Below, one piece after another: positions 1 to 12,577 of a stretch of 64,000 nucleotides of DNA (positions are counted from its first letter, which is position 1; each line of letters begins with the position of its first letter). Location: positions 597,501 through 661,500 of the forward strand of contig SEMN01000018.1 of assembly GCA_005408345.1 (NCBI GenBank). The letters run 5' to 3'. The stretch is from Macquaria australasica (Eukaryota; Chordata; Actinopteri; Centrarchiformes; Percichthyidae). Under the pieces are notes generated by a model that was not told the DNA's origin, did not search any database, and saw only the letters and a list, made by a program, of their open reading frames with translations. The translations under genes were made by a program, and so were the position numbers.

Positions 1-352
1 TTTAGGGCTGAATAATGCCCTGTTGGAAAGCTGTCCTACATTAAGCGTGCTCCTCCATCTCTGAACACCTGCAGGTGAACTCGCCTCAGTCACCAGACAC
101 CTTTCCTTTCCCCGTGCCTCTGTCTGTCTCCATGTGCCACTCAATGCATTTCAGTTCAGTGAGGTTTTACTGACATGACAGACAAGTAGAATAATGCCAG
201 AGCCCGTTCCAAAGCAGAAACTTATGAATAAGGAATTAGGCCTATTGTTTCTTTTAATGTTTTATTACTTACCCGTCCCTACCTTTATCTGTCTCTGTCA
301 TTGTCTGTAGCTCTCTGTCTGCCACCTCCTCACTCTCTATCTTTTCTCCTTC

Positions 353-354
353 TT

Positions 355-415
<61 letters not shown>
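353..415. repeat. (CT)n microsatellite
   Basis: About 60 bp of almost pure CT dinucleotides with one interrupting TG. The Ser/Leu-rich reading frame over it is a translation of the repeat, not a gene. Confidence 0.95.
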
Positions 416-417
<2 letters not shown>

Positions 418-1189
418 GTCCTTGGTCACCACGGCAGCAGGAGAGAAGTTTTATTTATGGATGAATTTATTGAATCACGACTCAACAAATAGTTAACTCC
501 CACCTTCATTTTTACAATGAGCGACAAGCCAAAAAAAAAGTTTAATTTTTCAATGTGCCCTTTATTACAAGGACATGATAAAGAAAAGAGCAAACCTTCT
601 ACTAGAAACATATGGATATATTTGAGCGCATATACAGTATATATACCCAAATACCTGAACAAGGTACATTCACCAAGTTTCATTGTGAAACAGAGAGTAT
701 ATCTCCCAGCACTGAAATGGATAAAAGCACCAAGTGCAACAGCATTTAGGGCTAAAGTAGCACAAATTTGATTCATGATTATGTGTTTGTGTACAATCAC
801 AAATTAGTCACACCATTTGTCATTGCAACAAATGAATTCCCTTTGGATGTTAAATCTTTGGTTGGAGAAAAATGCATAAATTGAGTTTATCACACAGTAC
901 AAATCTAGTGTAAATTTACTTTATAAGATTACTTTTCTGTCTTCTTTGATGAACCATTTTGGATTACATATGGACTTGAATCAATTTATAGAAAATGGGG
1001 TTCGGTAACCTGTTTCACCACGATTGCTTGATTTTAAAAGATTTCACCGGTCAGGTGGGTATCAACACAAAATAGAAGACAAGTTGCTGAAACTCTGGGA
1101 ATCATCATGGACGTCCCTGCTCACTTCTATTCTTCAGTATCTTTATTCAACTTCTAGAATTGAAGTACATCAATAGATATGTGGGAACA

Positions 1190-1475
1190 ATTTTGATAAT
1201 CAATTAATCATTTCAGTTGTTAAGCAAAAATGTCAACCATTCTCTCATCCTAGCTTCTCCAATGCACTAATTTTCTCAGTTTTATATCATTGTAAATTGA
1301 AAATCTTTGGGTTTTTTGACTCTTGGTTAGACAAAACAAGAACAATTTGATATTACTTTGGGCTCACTGAATGTGTGACGGGCATTTTTCAATGTTTTCT
1401 TTCTTAACAAGTGATAGTTGAATTGAAAAATAATTGACAAATTAATCGATAATGAAAATAATCATTAGTTGCTAT
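1190..1475. repeat. Dispersed teleost repeat (AATCGATAAT-type MITE remnant)
   Basis: The right end carries the motif ATTAATCGATAATGAAAATA followed by an ATCATTAGTTGC-like tail, and the left part has a complementary TAATCAATTAATCATTTCAG. This pattern resembles a very common fish element ending in a GTTAGTTGCAGCCCT-like sequence. Ends are decayed and no target duplication was found. Family assignment rests on recall, not a search. Confidence 0.5.
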
Positions 1476-2648
1476 CCTAAATACACTGTGATAGTGGTTC
1501 CTTTCACCTTCATTATGCTGGACTTTCCAAGCATTAATAACTGCTAGCTGTCAGATGTCAACATCTGCCTCCTTATATCCTTAAAACCAGATGTTTCGCT
1601 GCTGTTTACGGTATTTCAGATTACCCTCCTATTCCTAACAAACCACATTTCCACCACACTTTGACTTGAAAGAGGACCCAGACTCACATGTTGAGGCATG
1701 TGTTCACCTGCCCACATGAACTGAGTGTCCGACACTCCAGAGTTCAAATACATTTCCACAAGTTTCTTGGCGTGAATGCATGCTGAACTCATAGCCTGCG
1801 CTTTGTTTTGGACGCAGCTGCATCTGTGATTCCTTTTAGCCCTCCAGCCCTGGGTCGGTAAATCTATCAACACTGTCCTTCCTAAACCGAGTTTACTGTA
1901 AATGGAGATGGCTCTGCCCTCTGCACTAATTCACCAGAGTACCGCACTTTGATTTCTTGTTTACTGTGATGCTCGGACAGTGCATCGCTGTGGATGCGAG
2001 GAGCACCTGCTGAATGTAAAATAAGGAGGTGGTGACTGAGAAAGTGTTGTTGGGAAAACGTGACTGATTACATAAGAGCCTCCTGCAGCTAAAATAGATA
2101 GGCAGGGTATTAACATGGGGATCACTGCGGTCTGAATCTGATACTGGTCTGGACTGGACACCACAGTCTCTGCCTCGCTCTTTCTCTTTCTGCCTCACAA
2201 ACACCCACATATCCTCCCTGATTGGACCAAGGGCACTGTTAATTGTGTGTGTGTGTGTGTGTGAAAGAGAGAAAGAATGATTGCTGCTCTCCAAGCAAAC
2301 TGGCACCAAGACTTTCCACTTTGAGTCAGCTGTCAAAACAACACTCATATAAATAGAGGGAGAATTAGCTGGCATGGCAGTAATTATAACAACAAATACA
2401 CAAATTCAACACACACGTATGCAAACAGCACTCACACACACATAGAGGCAGATCCTCTTTTGACTGTGGATTTGACAGTCAATCAAGCTAATTAATGTGC
2501 AGCGTTGAATCCGGAATATTATTAAGACAGTTGAGGAATAATGTGAAGAAAGTACATACATACACATACATACATATACAAGCATACACACCTGCACTTC
2601 AATGCGCACCACCCTCAAACACACACCCTCGCTCCTTGTCACTTTTTT

Positions 2649-2770
2649 AGATTTTTATTTATTGCCATTTTTGAGTCAGTATAGATACAGACAAAGATAT
2701 CTGGCTAGAATCAAACCAGGGACGTTGCTGTCACAGTCATGTCAACCACTAGGACGCTGTTTTTAAGGTC
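2649..2770 (-). repeat. tRNA-derived SINE-like fragment
   Basis: Read on the minus strand, the stretch contains CCTAGTGGTTGACATGACTG (A-box-like AGTGGTT) and, about 35 bp later, CCTGGTTTGATTCTAGCC (B-box-like GGTTTGATTC). Order and spacing fit the tRNA-related head of a fish SINE. There is no clear tail or target duplication, so it is probably an old fragment. It is not a functional tRNA: no acceptor stem can be drawn. Confidence 0.45.
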
Positions 2771-3010
2771 TATTTTAAACTGTCCTTCCAGTAAGAGTAC
2801 CACATTATTCTAGGACACTTGAGTTTGCTCAATTGCCTTATTTCTAACATTAGTCCTGATTCATTTTAATGAATGATTCCACTTTGGCAATTTTTCTTTT
2901 TCCAGCGACGTCTCTTTGGTGTAATTCCATGACCTGTCAAACTCATCAATCTAATCATTGTGATTGTGCTTTTGATCATAGGGCTACATATTTTCATACG
3001 TTGTTATGTA

Positions 3011-3782
3011 TTAAAGACCCTGAAAACCTGACTTCAAGTCTCTAAGTCTAACTGAAATTAAATAGATTTGTTTGTCTGTTACAGCATACATATGTGCTCT
3101 GTAAATCACATGACCTGTGTTTTCCTTTGAAAAAGAAAATCAGAAACCAAGAGGGAGAAATTTACATTTCATATTTTTTGGTTTCATGATGGCGTCCCCT
3201 ATTTTTTCAGTTAGCTGCTGTCAATCAAACACAGACACACCGAGATGAAAAGGAGCATTTCCTTTTAATAATAAAAAAAGATTGAAAATATATTTAAAAA
3301 CACATTGACATTATTTATCCTCCTAAAAGGGATGACTATATGTGCTTTCAGTTGGACTTTAAGTATTACTCTTTAACATTGAATGACCTTATAAGCCACA
3401 ATCAAAGTAAAGAACAAGAAAAAAACATCTTCAGGTATTATTTACTTAATCGTTTAACTCTCCAAATCTCAGATAATCTGCTTCATCAGGCCTGTGTGGA
3501 TGTGGTTTGATCAGATTTGATTGACAGTGAACAGCCCACCACCTGTCATCAGATTCAAATGTTGCTAAATCCTGATTGGTGCAGAATTCTGCACGACATC
3601 GCCTTATTTCCAACTATGCCCCGCCCACTTCAAGAAAGTGAGAGTACTGACAAAAACACTACTGAAATCTCTTATGAGAAATAATCTGTTCTAATTTTGG
3701 CAGAAAATGTTTATATATATTTAATATTTCCATCACTCATAGTAATAAGCTGTTTGTGAAAATAAGTTTTCAGGGTCTTTAA
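3011..3782. mobile_element. 772-bp non-autonomous element with TTAA-bounded 17-bp TIRs
   Basis: The left terminus TTAAAGACCCTGAAAAC is an exact reverse complement of the right terminus GTTTTCAGGGTCTTTAA. Both ends sit on TTAA, as expected if TTAA is the duplicated target (piggyBac-like), but TTAA could also be part of the TIR. There is no coding capacity. This is likely a MITE mobilised in trans; superfamily is uncertain. Confidence 0.65.
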
Positions 3783-6073
3783 ATGTTATATGTAACAACA
3801 CTAGAACCTATCTTTAGCCAAACCAATAAACAAAGAGCACAACTGTTAACACCTCTGTTGCCTCATTTGATCTTCTGTGCGCCAGGATAGTTTTCATACT
3901 GATGAAAGCAAATCAGGAGCATGTCACCACTTCTCTGATAAAGATAGTCAGCTCAGGAGATAATAAATATGGACGGATCTGTTCCTCTGTCTTGTTCTCA
4001 TGCTCTGTAGCTACATGGGGCATTTGGGGTAACCCGGGCAGCTGATAATGGTGGCTGTGCAGACATACAGAGGAGCAGGCGTCCTGAAACTCAAGTATGG
4101 CTTCAAGTCAGTGACAGTTGGCTGACGGACCCAGAGGCCATTTTACACACAGATTAATCAGGAATTTGTTACTCCGCAATCCCGAAACCAGGCGCTGGTC
4201 ATTTACAGTGTGTGAAGCTCAGGGCTTTTACTTTGATATTGAGAACCAAACTAATTTTATCACCCATATAAGTGTCTCTGGCCTTATTACATCCTTTTCA
4301 CCCTCTCACACGTGCTAATATCTGTTCACGGGCAAATCTGGGTTTCACTGACCTTCAGTGAAAGTCACATTTCAAGGGGAATACCCATTCTGTTTTGGCT
4401 CAAGAATTTACACGAGGCTTCATGTAGCCTGCATTTCAGAGACATTTTGTGAACTTCAACCACTTTCTTCCAAAAGGAAAACGTTGATAACTGTGCTTCT
4501 AATCTGTAATGGACCATGAAGTACAGCAGAGATGCAAGATTGCAAGATTTTCAATTAATGTGTAGATGAAAATAAAAATTGGTGGTTTTATGCTGAAATA
4601 AGCTTCAGTTTACATTAGTGTTAAGTTTGGTGAGCAGAAAATGCACTCATGTCCCCAATGACCCTGTCCTAATCCTTTTATGTATACTTTATTCTAAACT
4701 GAAGTATGGATCTTGAAAACTTTTCTGGAAACCAAACTTTTTTTATGAATATTGTGGTCCACTTATGATTTAACCTTTGTTGTTTTATCACAATAAATGT
4801 AATGTAAGCTTTGTTTTTATGTCACCTGTGCATGTTATTTTACATAGATTGTCACTGCAATGAAATAGCTTCCTCAGTAAACTCCAGCTTAGTTCCTGAA
4901 GACACATGTTAGGGTTGCAGACATTCAGTGATAAAGTACTTCATATGAATATATAATTATACTTCACATACAAGAAGCTGTTTCATTACCATTTACTGTA
5001 CATAACTGCTGTTTGGCAGGCAAGGTGAGAGGCATATATCACAACTTAACAAACATGAGAAGACAAATATCAAAGTCTGGGCTAGTTACCTGACTAATCA
5101 CGTTCTGCTGCACTACAAGCTCGTGTTTAGGTATTTGTCTCTGACCAACAGAAAGCATGCTGAGTTGAAAACAAAAGCATTCATGTTAAGGGGAATGCAT
5201 TCCATTCGTGATCAAGATAAAAACGCTTTCATTTCATTTTTCATTCGTTCAGAATGCATCATGTACAGCAACAATTCCTCTTGATCAGTCTAAATGTTTG
5301 GCTGTGCCCACATTTGTTGCCAATGCCAAACCATCTGCCACAAAGCAACACTGACTCATCAGGCCCGCCTACGCTCTTCTGAGAATCCACGATTTCCACA
5401 AGGTACCTCCTTTTCTATCTAATCACCATGTAGGCTACTGTGCCTTCCCCAGTACTTCACTGTGGCTCTGCAATCAAACACAGACCTGCGTATGTGGTTG
5501 CAGAGTGCTGCAGATAAAAGGGCAGTCATGGCCAGAACCGCAGTCTTGCAACAAATGTGTGAATACATAATGCAGATTTTTGTCAAAGCTCATCCAAATG
5601 TCTTAATTTATGAAACAAGGCTTGGCTCTCTATGCTAGTTTATTCTATTCTAATCCTGTGCCTCGTCTAGTTTGCCTGTTTGACAATTATGTCATGCCTC
5701 CAGTGCCCAGACGCATAATGACTTACATGTGAGAAAATGCACACACACACAGTCTCTCTCTCTTTCTCTGTCCTGGCTCCTATCAGCAGTTGATAATTTA
5801 CACAAAGAGCACCGACAGTGTTTGCTCTGGTCCTGAGCTGCCAGGGACATACAGGGACAGATCCAGTGTCCAGAGGATAAACTAGATGCTCCAACCTGCT
5901 GGTGTCCATTACTCATGATTACACTGATACTGCTGATACCTCAATCCAACTTTAGCCTTAACATCTCAGTCTCTCTCTCTTTGTCCTCTTCTCTTCCCTT
6001 AATTTAGCTCTCTGTGTTCCGTTTTTCCATATCTTTACCTACATGCAAACACAGATAGATGCAGATTGTGCTT

Positions 6074-6500
6074 TAAAGGGGAACTGCAACAATTTTAACT
6101 ACATATGTGAAAAGGTTGTATAAAGCCTTTCTGGGGTTGTGGAGTTAGAAAGAAGTGAGCTTTCCAGGACTCTGTAGCCCGCTCCAAGTCTCTGCTTGAG
6201 GCTAGCAGCTCAAGGCTACATTGGACGCTACTGGCATAACACACTCGAATCTCCTGTTGGCAGTCAAGTTGCACTGTGGGTAATGTGGGCGCCAGGTTTT
6301 GACAAGCAAGACGAATGTGTGTGAATAAAAAAGACGATATGTCTGGTTTTGCTGCATTGATTTTGAACCTTTTATTGGCAATATTAAATCGGAGTACTTT
6401 TTTAATAACAAAGGGACTTTCCATCGTCTCAGGATGTCTGGCCATAGTGAGAACTCCAGGCCTCCCACATCCAGACTTTTCGTGTATGACGTGACATCTC
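6074..6500 (-). repeat. Probable dispersed repeat containing a decayed open frame
   Basis: A minus-strand open frame of 135 codons spans most of this stretch, but it has no recognised domain. The DNA (for example GCAGTCAAGTTGCACTGTGG and GGCGCCAGGTTTTGACAAGC) resembles a repeat I recall from other fish introns. I treat it as repeat rather than gene. A genome-wide copy count would settle it. Confidence 0.4.
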
Positions 6501-7059
6501 ACACAGGGAGGTTTTCTTCAACCATTCACAATAATCAAGGGCGGCACACTAAATTACACCGTTGATGGGCATTGTCTTGCACATATGTTTGCGTGAGTTT
6601 GTTTTCTGTTGCTCTGACATGGCGCACAGAGAGTCATAGAGAAGGTCATGGGTGTGGCAAAGGGAGGGGAATAAACAAGAGGTGATCTGCCCACATGCCA
6701 GACTGAAAGAAGACATCCCAGTTTGCCCGTCAAAGCTCCTGTCAGTCAGAGCACTTCACAATGATTCTAATATTTCTGTTGAACCTTTTCTCTCTGTGGC
6801 TGGTGTGTAGGCGCCTCAGAAGTCCTTTAGGCACGAAAAGGCAGAAAGCTCCAAAGGCTCCTCCGAAAACAGCAGAGACAGACAAAAAGGAAGGAATAAA
6901 ACCCACAGTCGTCTCTTTCTTTCCTGCTGAGTAGAAGCATCTTTAAGAGGTGAACTTTCTCTCTATGAATGAGGCAGCGTTATCCCTCCTAATAAAACAC
7001 CAGGGGTAGGGTGACACCAGCAGCCTTGGACTTTAAAGTGGCCAGTCTGCTCATTAAAC

Positions 7060-7088
<29 letters not shown>
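7060..7088. repeat. (CA)n microsatellite
   Basis: About 29 bp of uninterrupted CA dinucleotides. A second, shorter and interrupted CA tract lies at about 7,206-7,232. Confidence 0.95.
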
Positions 7089-7090
<2 letters not shown>

Positions 7091-7960
7091 ACACGTGCAT
7101 GCGAGCACACCCTGTGAACCCTGAGTGGCACGTCTGCAATCAACTCCTCTCTAAGCCCCCACAGGTCATGTCTGTAACGTTAGCACTTCTCTCTCTCTTT
7201 CTCTCACACACACACATACACACACACACACAGAGAAATGCAAAGAAGGGCGTAAAGTTAACTGTGGTCAGTGACAGAGCTGCATGGCAAATCTCCCTCT
7301 AACAACCCCCAGGCTCCACGTGAGCTTTCATTCACTTTCCTCTAGTTAATGCTTAATCAACTTGTAGAATACCTACAGACAGGGGCCAGGCCACAGCTGC
7401 TGCTCATTATTTAACAGATGCCACGTCATTTTACTGTAATATGATTTACTATGCTAACTAGAAGTCAGTGGGGATCGTGTACTGTACCTACAGCAGGGAT
7501 ATTATAGGTTTTCACATGACATTGCTTCACCATCTGAATTTGTTCAGGGTGATTTGGGGACAGTTACACTCCAGCGGTTGTTAATTTACTGGAAGGAAAG
7601 AGCTAGTTTCAGGAAGCTTGATTCACTGCTAGTTAGTTAGTTCAGGTATACAATCTCACAACTGTTTTTCTCAGAGCGTTTCCTACAACACACTAATTTT
7701 CAGCTAATTTAGTAATAAGTTGTACCAGTTTTATTTTACAGCCTTACAAGGACCATCAAAAGTCAACTTTAAAGTACTTTTAACTTTACACAAACTTGGA
7801 ACAAATGCATTTACATGAGCCTATAAAGACAGCACACGAGACAAAAGTAAATCCTCTTGGGTTACCCCATATTTTGAAATGAAAATTTTGCAGTTTGCTT
7901 GCGCACAGTTAACAGTTTGGGCCTTCCAGCATTAACCACCAGCGAGTTTGAGGATTACAT

Positions 7961-8285
7961 TTAAAGGAATACACTTATTTCTTACAGAAAGTTAGATGAG
8001 CCAACAAATATTCCACCACATGAAGCACAACTTGTTGTTTTTGCACTTGTAATTAACACATATAATGCTTTAGAGGTGCTGGTAGGCAGATTGTGTTACC
8101 TTTGGACAGAGCCAGGCTAGCTGATTGCCCCTGTTTCCAGTCTTTATGCTAAGCTAAGCTAACCGTCTCCTGGCTGTAGCCTCATATCTACAGTACAGAC
8201 ATGAGAGTGGTAATGCTCTTCTCATCTGACACTTGGCAAGAGAGTGAATAAGCGTATTTCCTAAAATGTTGAACTATTCCTTTAA
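7961..8285. mobile_element. 325-bp long-TIR MITE, TTAAAGGAATA family
   Basis: The left end starts TTAAAGGAAT and runs to AGTTAGATGAG; the right end, from CTCATCTGACACTTGG to ACTATTCCTTTAA, is its inverse, with a small deletion in the left arm. The interior has TACCTTTGGACAGAGCC and CTAAGCTAACCGTCTCCTGG, hallmarks of a repeat that is very abundant in percomorph fishes. The same family recurs at 46,779-47,555. No coding capacity. Ends in TTAA. Confidence 0.75.
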
Positions 8286-8850
8286 AGTGAGAATGTATTC
8301 AGGTTAAATGTGGTCTTGACATACGAGTTTGACAAGAGGAAAAAAAGGAAAGGTAGAAAGCACCTTACTCTCACCCTGACTTACCCTGTGACACAGCTGG
8401 CAGTGAGTTACAGCAGTAGAGATAACATGTGATCATAAAAAAGCTTCTTCTTCACTGAGTCTTAAAACACATTTGCTGTTGTGTTGTTTCAACCTCAGCA
8501 GGTGCTCAGTAAACCACACGTTGTTAGCAGAGGCATTGCAATCTCAAATTACTCAATGCTCCATCAGTACATGAAGTATATTTATAAGGCAAAACTCTGA
8601 TTGTGTGTGTCCCATGACAGTAGATGATGCTCTGAGGGAGGGGTGACCCACTTGCAGGAACTTGATTCTTGTCTTTAGCTTATTAAATTAGATATAGGCT
8701 ATATAAGGAGTAACATCACAGTGTTATTTAAGACCAAATTAAAATCATGGGAGTCTCGATGTAATGCATAAAGTTAACATGGATTTTAAACAAAAGATGT
8801 CTTTGAAAACAGGACTCACTCCCTGCACACTTATTCCCTAGATACACTAA

Positions 8851-9004
8851 TTCAATTCAATTCAGTTTTATTTATACAGCGCCAAATCATAACAGAAGTT
8901 ATCTCAGGGCACTTTTTATATAGAGCAGATCTAGACCGAGCTCTTTATAATATTATTTACAGAGACCGCGGAAAGGAAAAACTCCCTCCCTGCCTCGACC
9001 TCGA
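8851..9004. repeat. Teleost dispersed repeat fragment (TTTTATTTATA-AGCGCC family)
   Basis: It begins TTCAATTCAATTCAGTTTTA, then has ATACAGCGCCAAATCATAAC, TCTCAGGGCACTTTTTATAT and GGAAAGGAAAAACTCCCTCC in the order seen in a widespread fish retrotransposon-derived repeat. Family name not assigned without a search. Confidence 0.65.
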
Positions 9005-9198
9005 CTTATGTGTATTAGTACAATTAAGTAGCTCAGTCATTCAAAAATGTTGTATAGATTATACAGCATATTGTCATTAAGTAGAATATAGACTTTTATC
9101 TACATTTTATTACACATTATTTCTAAAATACAGACAAAGAAAGAAAGAACAAAACCTTCACTTTTACATAAACAGTCTCACCATAAAGTCCACTTGAT

Positions 9199-9414
9199 AG
9201 CTGCTCTGGAGCTTTTGATCATACCGCATGATCTTCATGAGCAGATGGAGTTAGACCAATTTGTCATGGAAATTTAGGAGTTCAGATTTTCATTTTTTAT
9301 GAGCACTAAAAAGGAGGTCTTGTTCATGTTGGCTGAAAAAAAAAGTATTTAAAGGGCAAACTGGGCAAACTCTGATGAAGACAATATGATTTGATCAAAA
9401 GCTCCAGAACAGCT
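9199..9414. repeat. 23-bp inverted repeat pair enclosing about 170 bp
   Basis: The left arm at 9,199-9,221 (core CTCTGGAGCTTTTGATCA) and the right arm at 9,392-9,414 (core TGATCAAAAGCTCCAGA) are reverse complements with one mismatch over 23 bp. This could be the core of a MITE whose outer ends have decayed. Confidence 0.6.
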
Positions 9415-11134
9415 AGACATTTTGGTGCATTGATTTCTAACATGCTGTTTCCAAGTAAAAAAAAAAAAAAAGAACTTTTAACCTCAAACCTCAAAATGTT
9501 CTAGTTTTATATCTGTATATATATAATGTAAGATTTAGCACCTCACCACTCTTATTTAAAGCAGTAGTTTAGGAACATATAACTCTCTTTCAGCAGGTCG
9601 TAAGAGGACGGCAGTGAAAGGCCTCCACTGTACCGCACCATGTGGAGCATGTGGGTGAGGTAAGAACTTATGTCACAGTGGATATGTGAGAGGCACTCTG
9701 GATAAGAGCATCCCTTTAATGGCTGATAATATAAGTGAAACAGCAGTCAAAAGAGAGCTGCTGAGAAAAGGTTAGAAGAGGTTAGCAGAATGTATATCTT
9801 TCCTGATCAAATCAACCAAATATGACTCGAGGTGTGACAGCCTCTCAGTTTTCTCACTCATAAAAGAGTGACATTCAGGGTACTAATTTAGGTTTAACTT
9901 CCTGGAAGGGCTGATATAGCTCGCTATGTGTATAATTAATAACCTGTAATTTGGATAAAGTTTCTAAGCAATAAAGTAAGTTTCAGTGAGTAAGAAATAT
10001 TAGCCGAAGGCATGAATATATCGCCAGTTCAATTATACATTTTTTTTTTACAGCTGTTATTAAATGGTTTTAAAAAGTCTACTGTGCTGTTTCTGTAATG
10101 ATGCTTAGACATGTTTGAAACCTACTGTTGTTTAAATTTTAAATGAGTTTCTAGGGCTGCAACTTATTCGACATGCAAATGCCACAAAATCAACATTTTA
10201 AGACAAGTACATCCAAATAGTTGCAATATGTACGTGCATTAATACTGCAGCTCATTGCAAGCTTTCCTGCATGAGCTAAAATGCTGCGCAAGTGGAAAGT
10301 TTGACCTGTTGGTGGTGTTAGATGAAAGGTCAGAGGATCACTGAACTAATTAGGATTCCAACTCTGGGCACCATTGAAAGGTCTCCACGCCAAAACATTC
10401 ATGGCAATCTGTTCAAACTTTGTAGTGTTGTTTCTTTCTAGACCAACCTTTTTTACCCTACAACCCCTTAAAATGATGCCAAGTCAACTTGAGACTCCTT
10501 CATCACACATTGCATATGTCAGAGTTGTGAGAGTGATTTTCAGATCGTTACATTTTTGTAATTTTTAGAAGTCTGAAGAGGTAAAACTGTCCAGTATTTT
10601 AAACGGAAAAAAGCAAGGATAAGAGAAAAGTCTAGGGATATAATGCACATTTTTCTCTTCTTTCTTTTTCTGGTAATTGTCTCATGTCCACTCTGATTTC
10701 TCTTCTAACCCCTCCGAGGGTTACCAACCCTCAGGTTAGGATCCTGTGCTGTAATTCAAAGTGCCATCCAACAAATACATCTTTAAAAAGTACCATAGTA
10801 AGAGCTCAATCAAAGCCTGGTTGCAGAAAATAAATGAGGTCAGATATAGGACTGCAGTGAAAGAAACTAACTGGCAGACATACAGGAAATTCACAAGTTG
10901 GCATGTAAGGCACTTACATACGCACACACATTAAATTAGCCAAAAGTATGAGTTACAGGAGACATGTTCAGTTAGACCAAAAGGTGCAGTCAGAGAAATG
11001 CTGATGTCACAGAGAGAAAGAGCGAGAGAGACGGTACGAGTCTGAAGCACAGCAGGAAAAGTAATTATTCTGATCACTTTCCTCTTGCCTTCCCAAGCTC
11101 CTTACCACACACTGCTCAAGTAATTTACTGATAT

Positions 11135-11135
<1 letters not shown>

Positions 11136-11171
<36 letters not shown>
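11136..11171. repeat. (CA)n microsatellite
   Basis: About 36 bp of AC dinucleotides, the first of three dinucleotide tracts within 430 bp (see 11,296 and 11,538). Confidence 0.95.
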
Positions 11172-11173
<2 letters not shown>

Positions 11174-11294
11174 TGCATGTGCAGTTGCCTGTCTGAGTCT
11201 GAGTCTAACATGCCCAACATGTGCAGGACGTAGCCAGATCATGTTGCTTATAACACCATATACAATTTCAGTATTAGTCAGGTGTCAGAACAAA

Positions 11295-11295
<1 letters not shown>

Positions 11296-11320
<25 letters not shown>
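11296..11320. repeat. (GT)n microsatellite
   Basis: Uninterrupted GT run continuing into an imperfect GT/GC tract. It is complementary to its CA neighbours on either side, so the transcript could fold back. Confidence 0.95.
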
Positions 11321-11327
<7 letters not shown>

Positions 11328-11537
11328 TGCGTGTCCGTGCAAGTATGCATTTTTGTCTGTGCATGCTGTTTATGTGTGTTTGTCCACATAGTTAACCCTT
11401 ACTAAAGCGGGCCTGTTGACTGAAAACACTCCCGTTCAGCAACAGGCTGACAGCCAGCAGGATAGAAGGTTTACACACATAAACACACTCACCTGTGGTG
11501 TAAGAGTACGAACGCAACTCAGGCTCTCCCACTTGAA

Positions 11538-11564
11538 ACACACACACACACACACACACACACA
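11538..11564. repeat. (CA)n microsatellite
   Basis: Uninterrupted CA run, the third of the cluster. Confidence 0.95.
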
Positions 11565-12112
11565 AATAAACACGGTGGCAGATGTCATAAATAAGCATGT
11601 CTAATTCAAAGAACTGGCAGGAGGGAAGCTCTGAGTTCCTCTGTACATGAATGCAAAACTGACCTCTCAGTTTACAGGGATCATGTCTCATAACATTTTC
11701 AAACAGGCTATTAACTCCTAAGAAGAGGTCAAAGGTCATGTCTTTCCTTCTTACTTCCTTTCCCTCCTGCCTGTATTAGACTCCTCAGGTCAAGTATACA
11801 TTGTTTGAACTCAAGTTTTAACATGAATGTGAAAGCTCATACTTCACAACTGCAAGTGTCAAGTTTTTGGCCAGTTCTGAAATCAACTTCTCTTCCCAAT
11901 GAAAGAGAAGATTTGAGGGAAAACACTTTGACTGTTGTGAGAGAAAGTGTCAAAAAGAGCCAAATGAATCATTAGTCAGACAAAAGAAAACAAATCTAAA
12001 CTCAAGGTCCATTTACTAGTTCTTCCCTGAGCTTTATATTGTATCTTGAGGTCTTCCTCATTGGATAGAGGTTGCTCAGTTGACATCACATGACCTACAT
12101 TTTAGCCATGTG

Positions 12113-12577
12113 CAGTGGTGGAAAGTATTGTAATATTCCGAGATACTCATACTTTACTTGAGTGTTTCCATTTTACGCTACTTTATATTTCTACTCCACT
12201 ACATTTATTTGACAGCCTCAGTTACTTTGCAGATTCTGATTATTAACACAAAATATAATCAACAACTAAATATATAAAGTTATTAAAATTAGCCCTACCT
12301 TAACCAGCTGACACATTAGCGATGCTTACACATTAATGCATCAGTAATTATAATCTAATAATAATATAATATACATTATAAAATGAAATTGGGCATTAAG
12401 TATCATGAGTATTTTTACTTTTGGTTCTGTAAGTATATTTAGATGCTAATACTCATGTTCTTTTACTTAAGTAAAAGTTTGAATGCAGGACTTTTACTTG
12501 TAACAGAGTATCTCTACACAGTGGTATTGCTACTTTTATTATTTAAATAAAAGAGATGAGTACTTCTTCCACCACTG
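12113..12577. mobile_element. hAT-like MITE, CAGTGGTGGAA...TTCCACCACTG
   Basis: The 465-bp element begins CAGTGGTGGAAAG and ends CTTCCACCACTG, an 11-bp terminal inverted repeat. Internal text such as TACTTTACTTGAGTGTTTCC, CTACTCCACTACATTTATTT and GGACTTTTACTTGTAACAGA matches a hAT-derived non-autonomous family found throughout teleosts. Flanking 8-mers are not identical, so the target duplication has decayed. No transposase. Confidence 0.85.

Noticed and set aside
6095..6502. 135-codon minus-strand open frame as a possible gene
   Set aside because: No domain, no splice partners, and the DNA resembles a dispersed fish repeat.
10150..10180. AGGGCTGCAACTTATTCGAC as a transposon end
   Set aside because: It resembles the terminus of a common fish hAT-type element, but no matching opposite end was found nearby.
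11133..11405. Tandem-repeat reading frames (poly His-Thr, poly Cys-Val) as peptides
   Set aside because: They are translations of CA/GT microsatellites.
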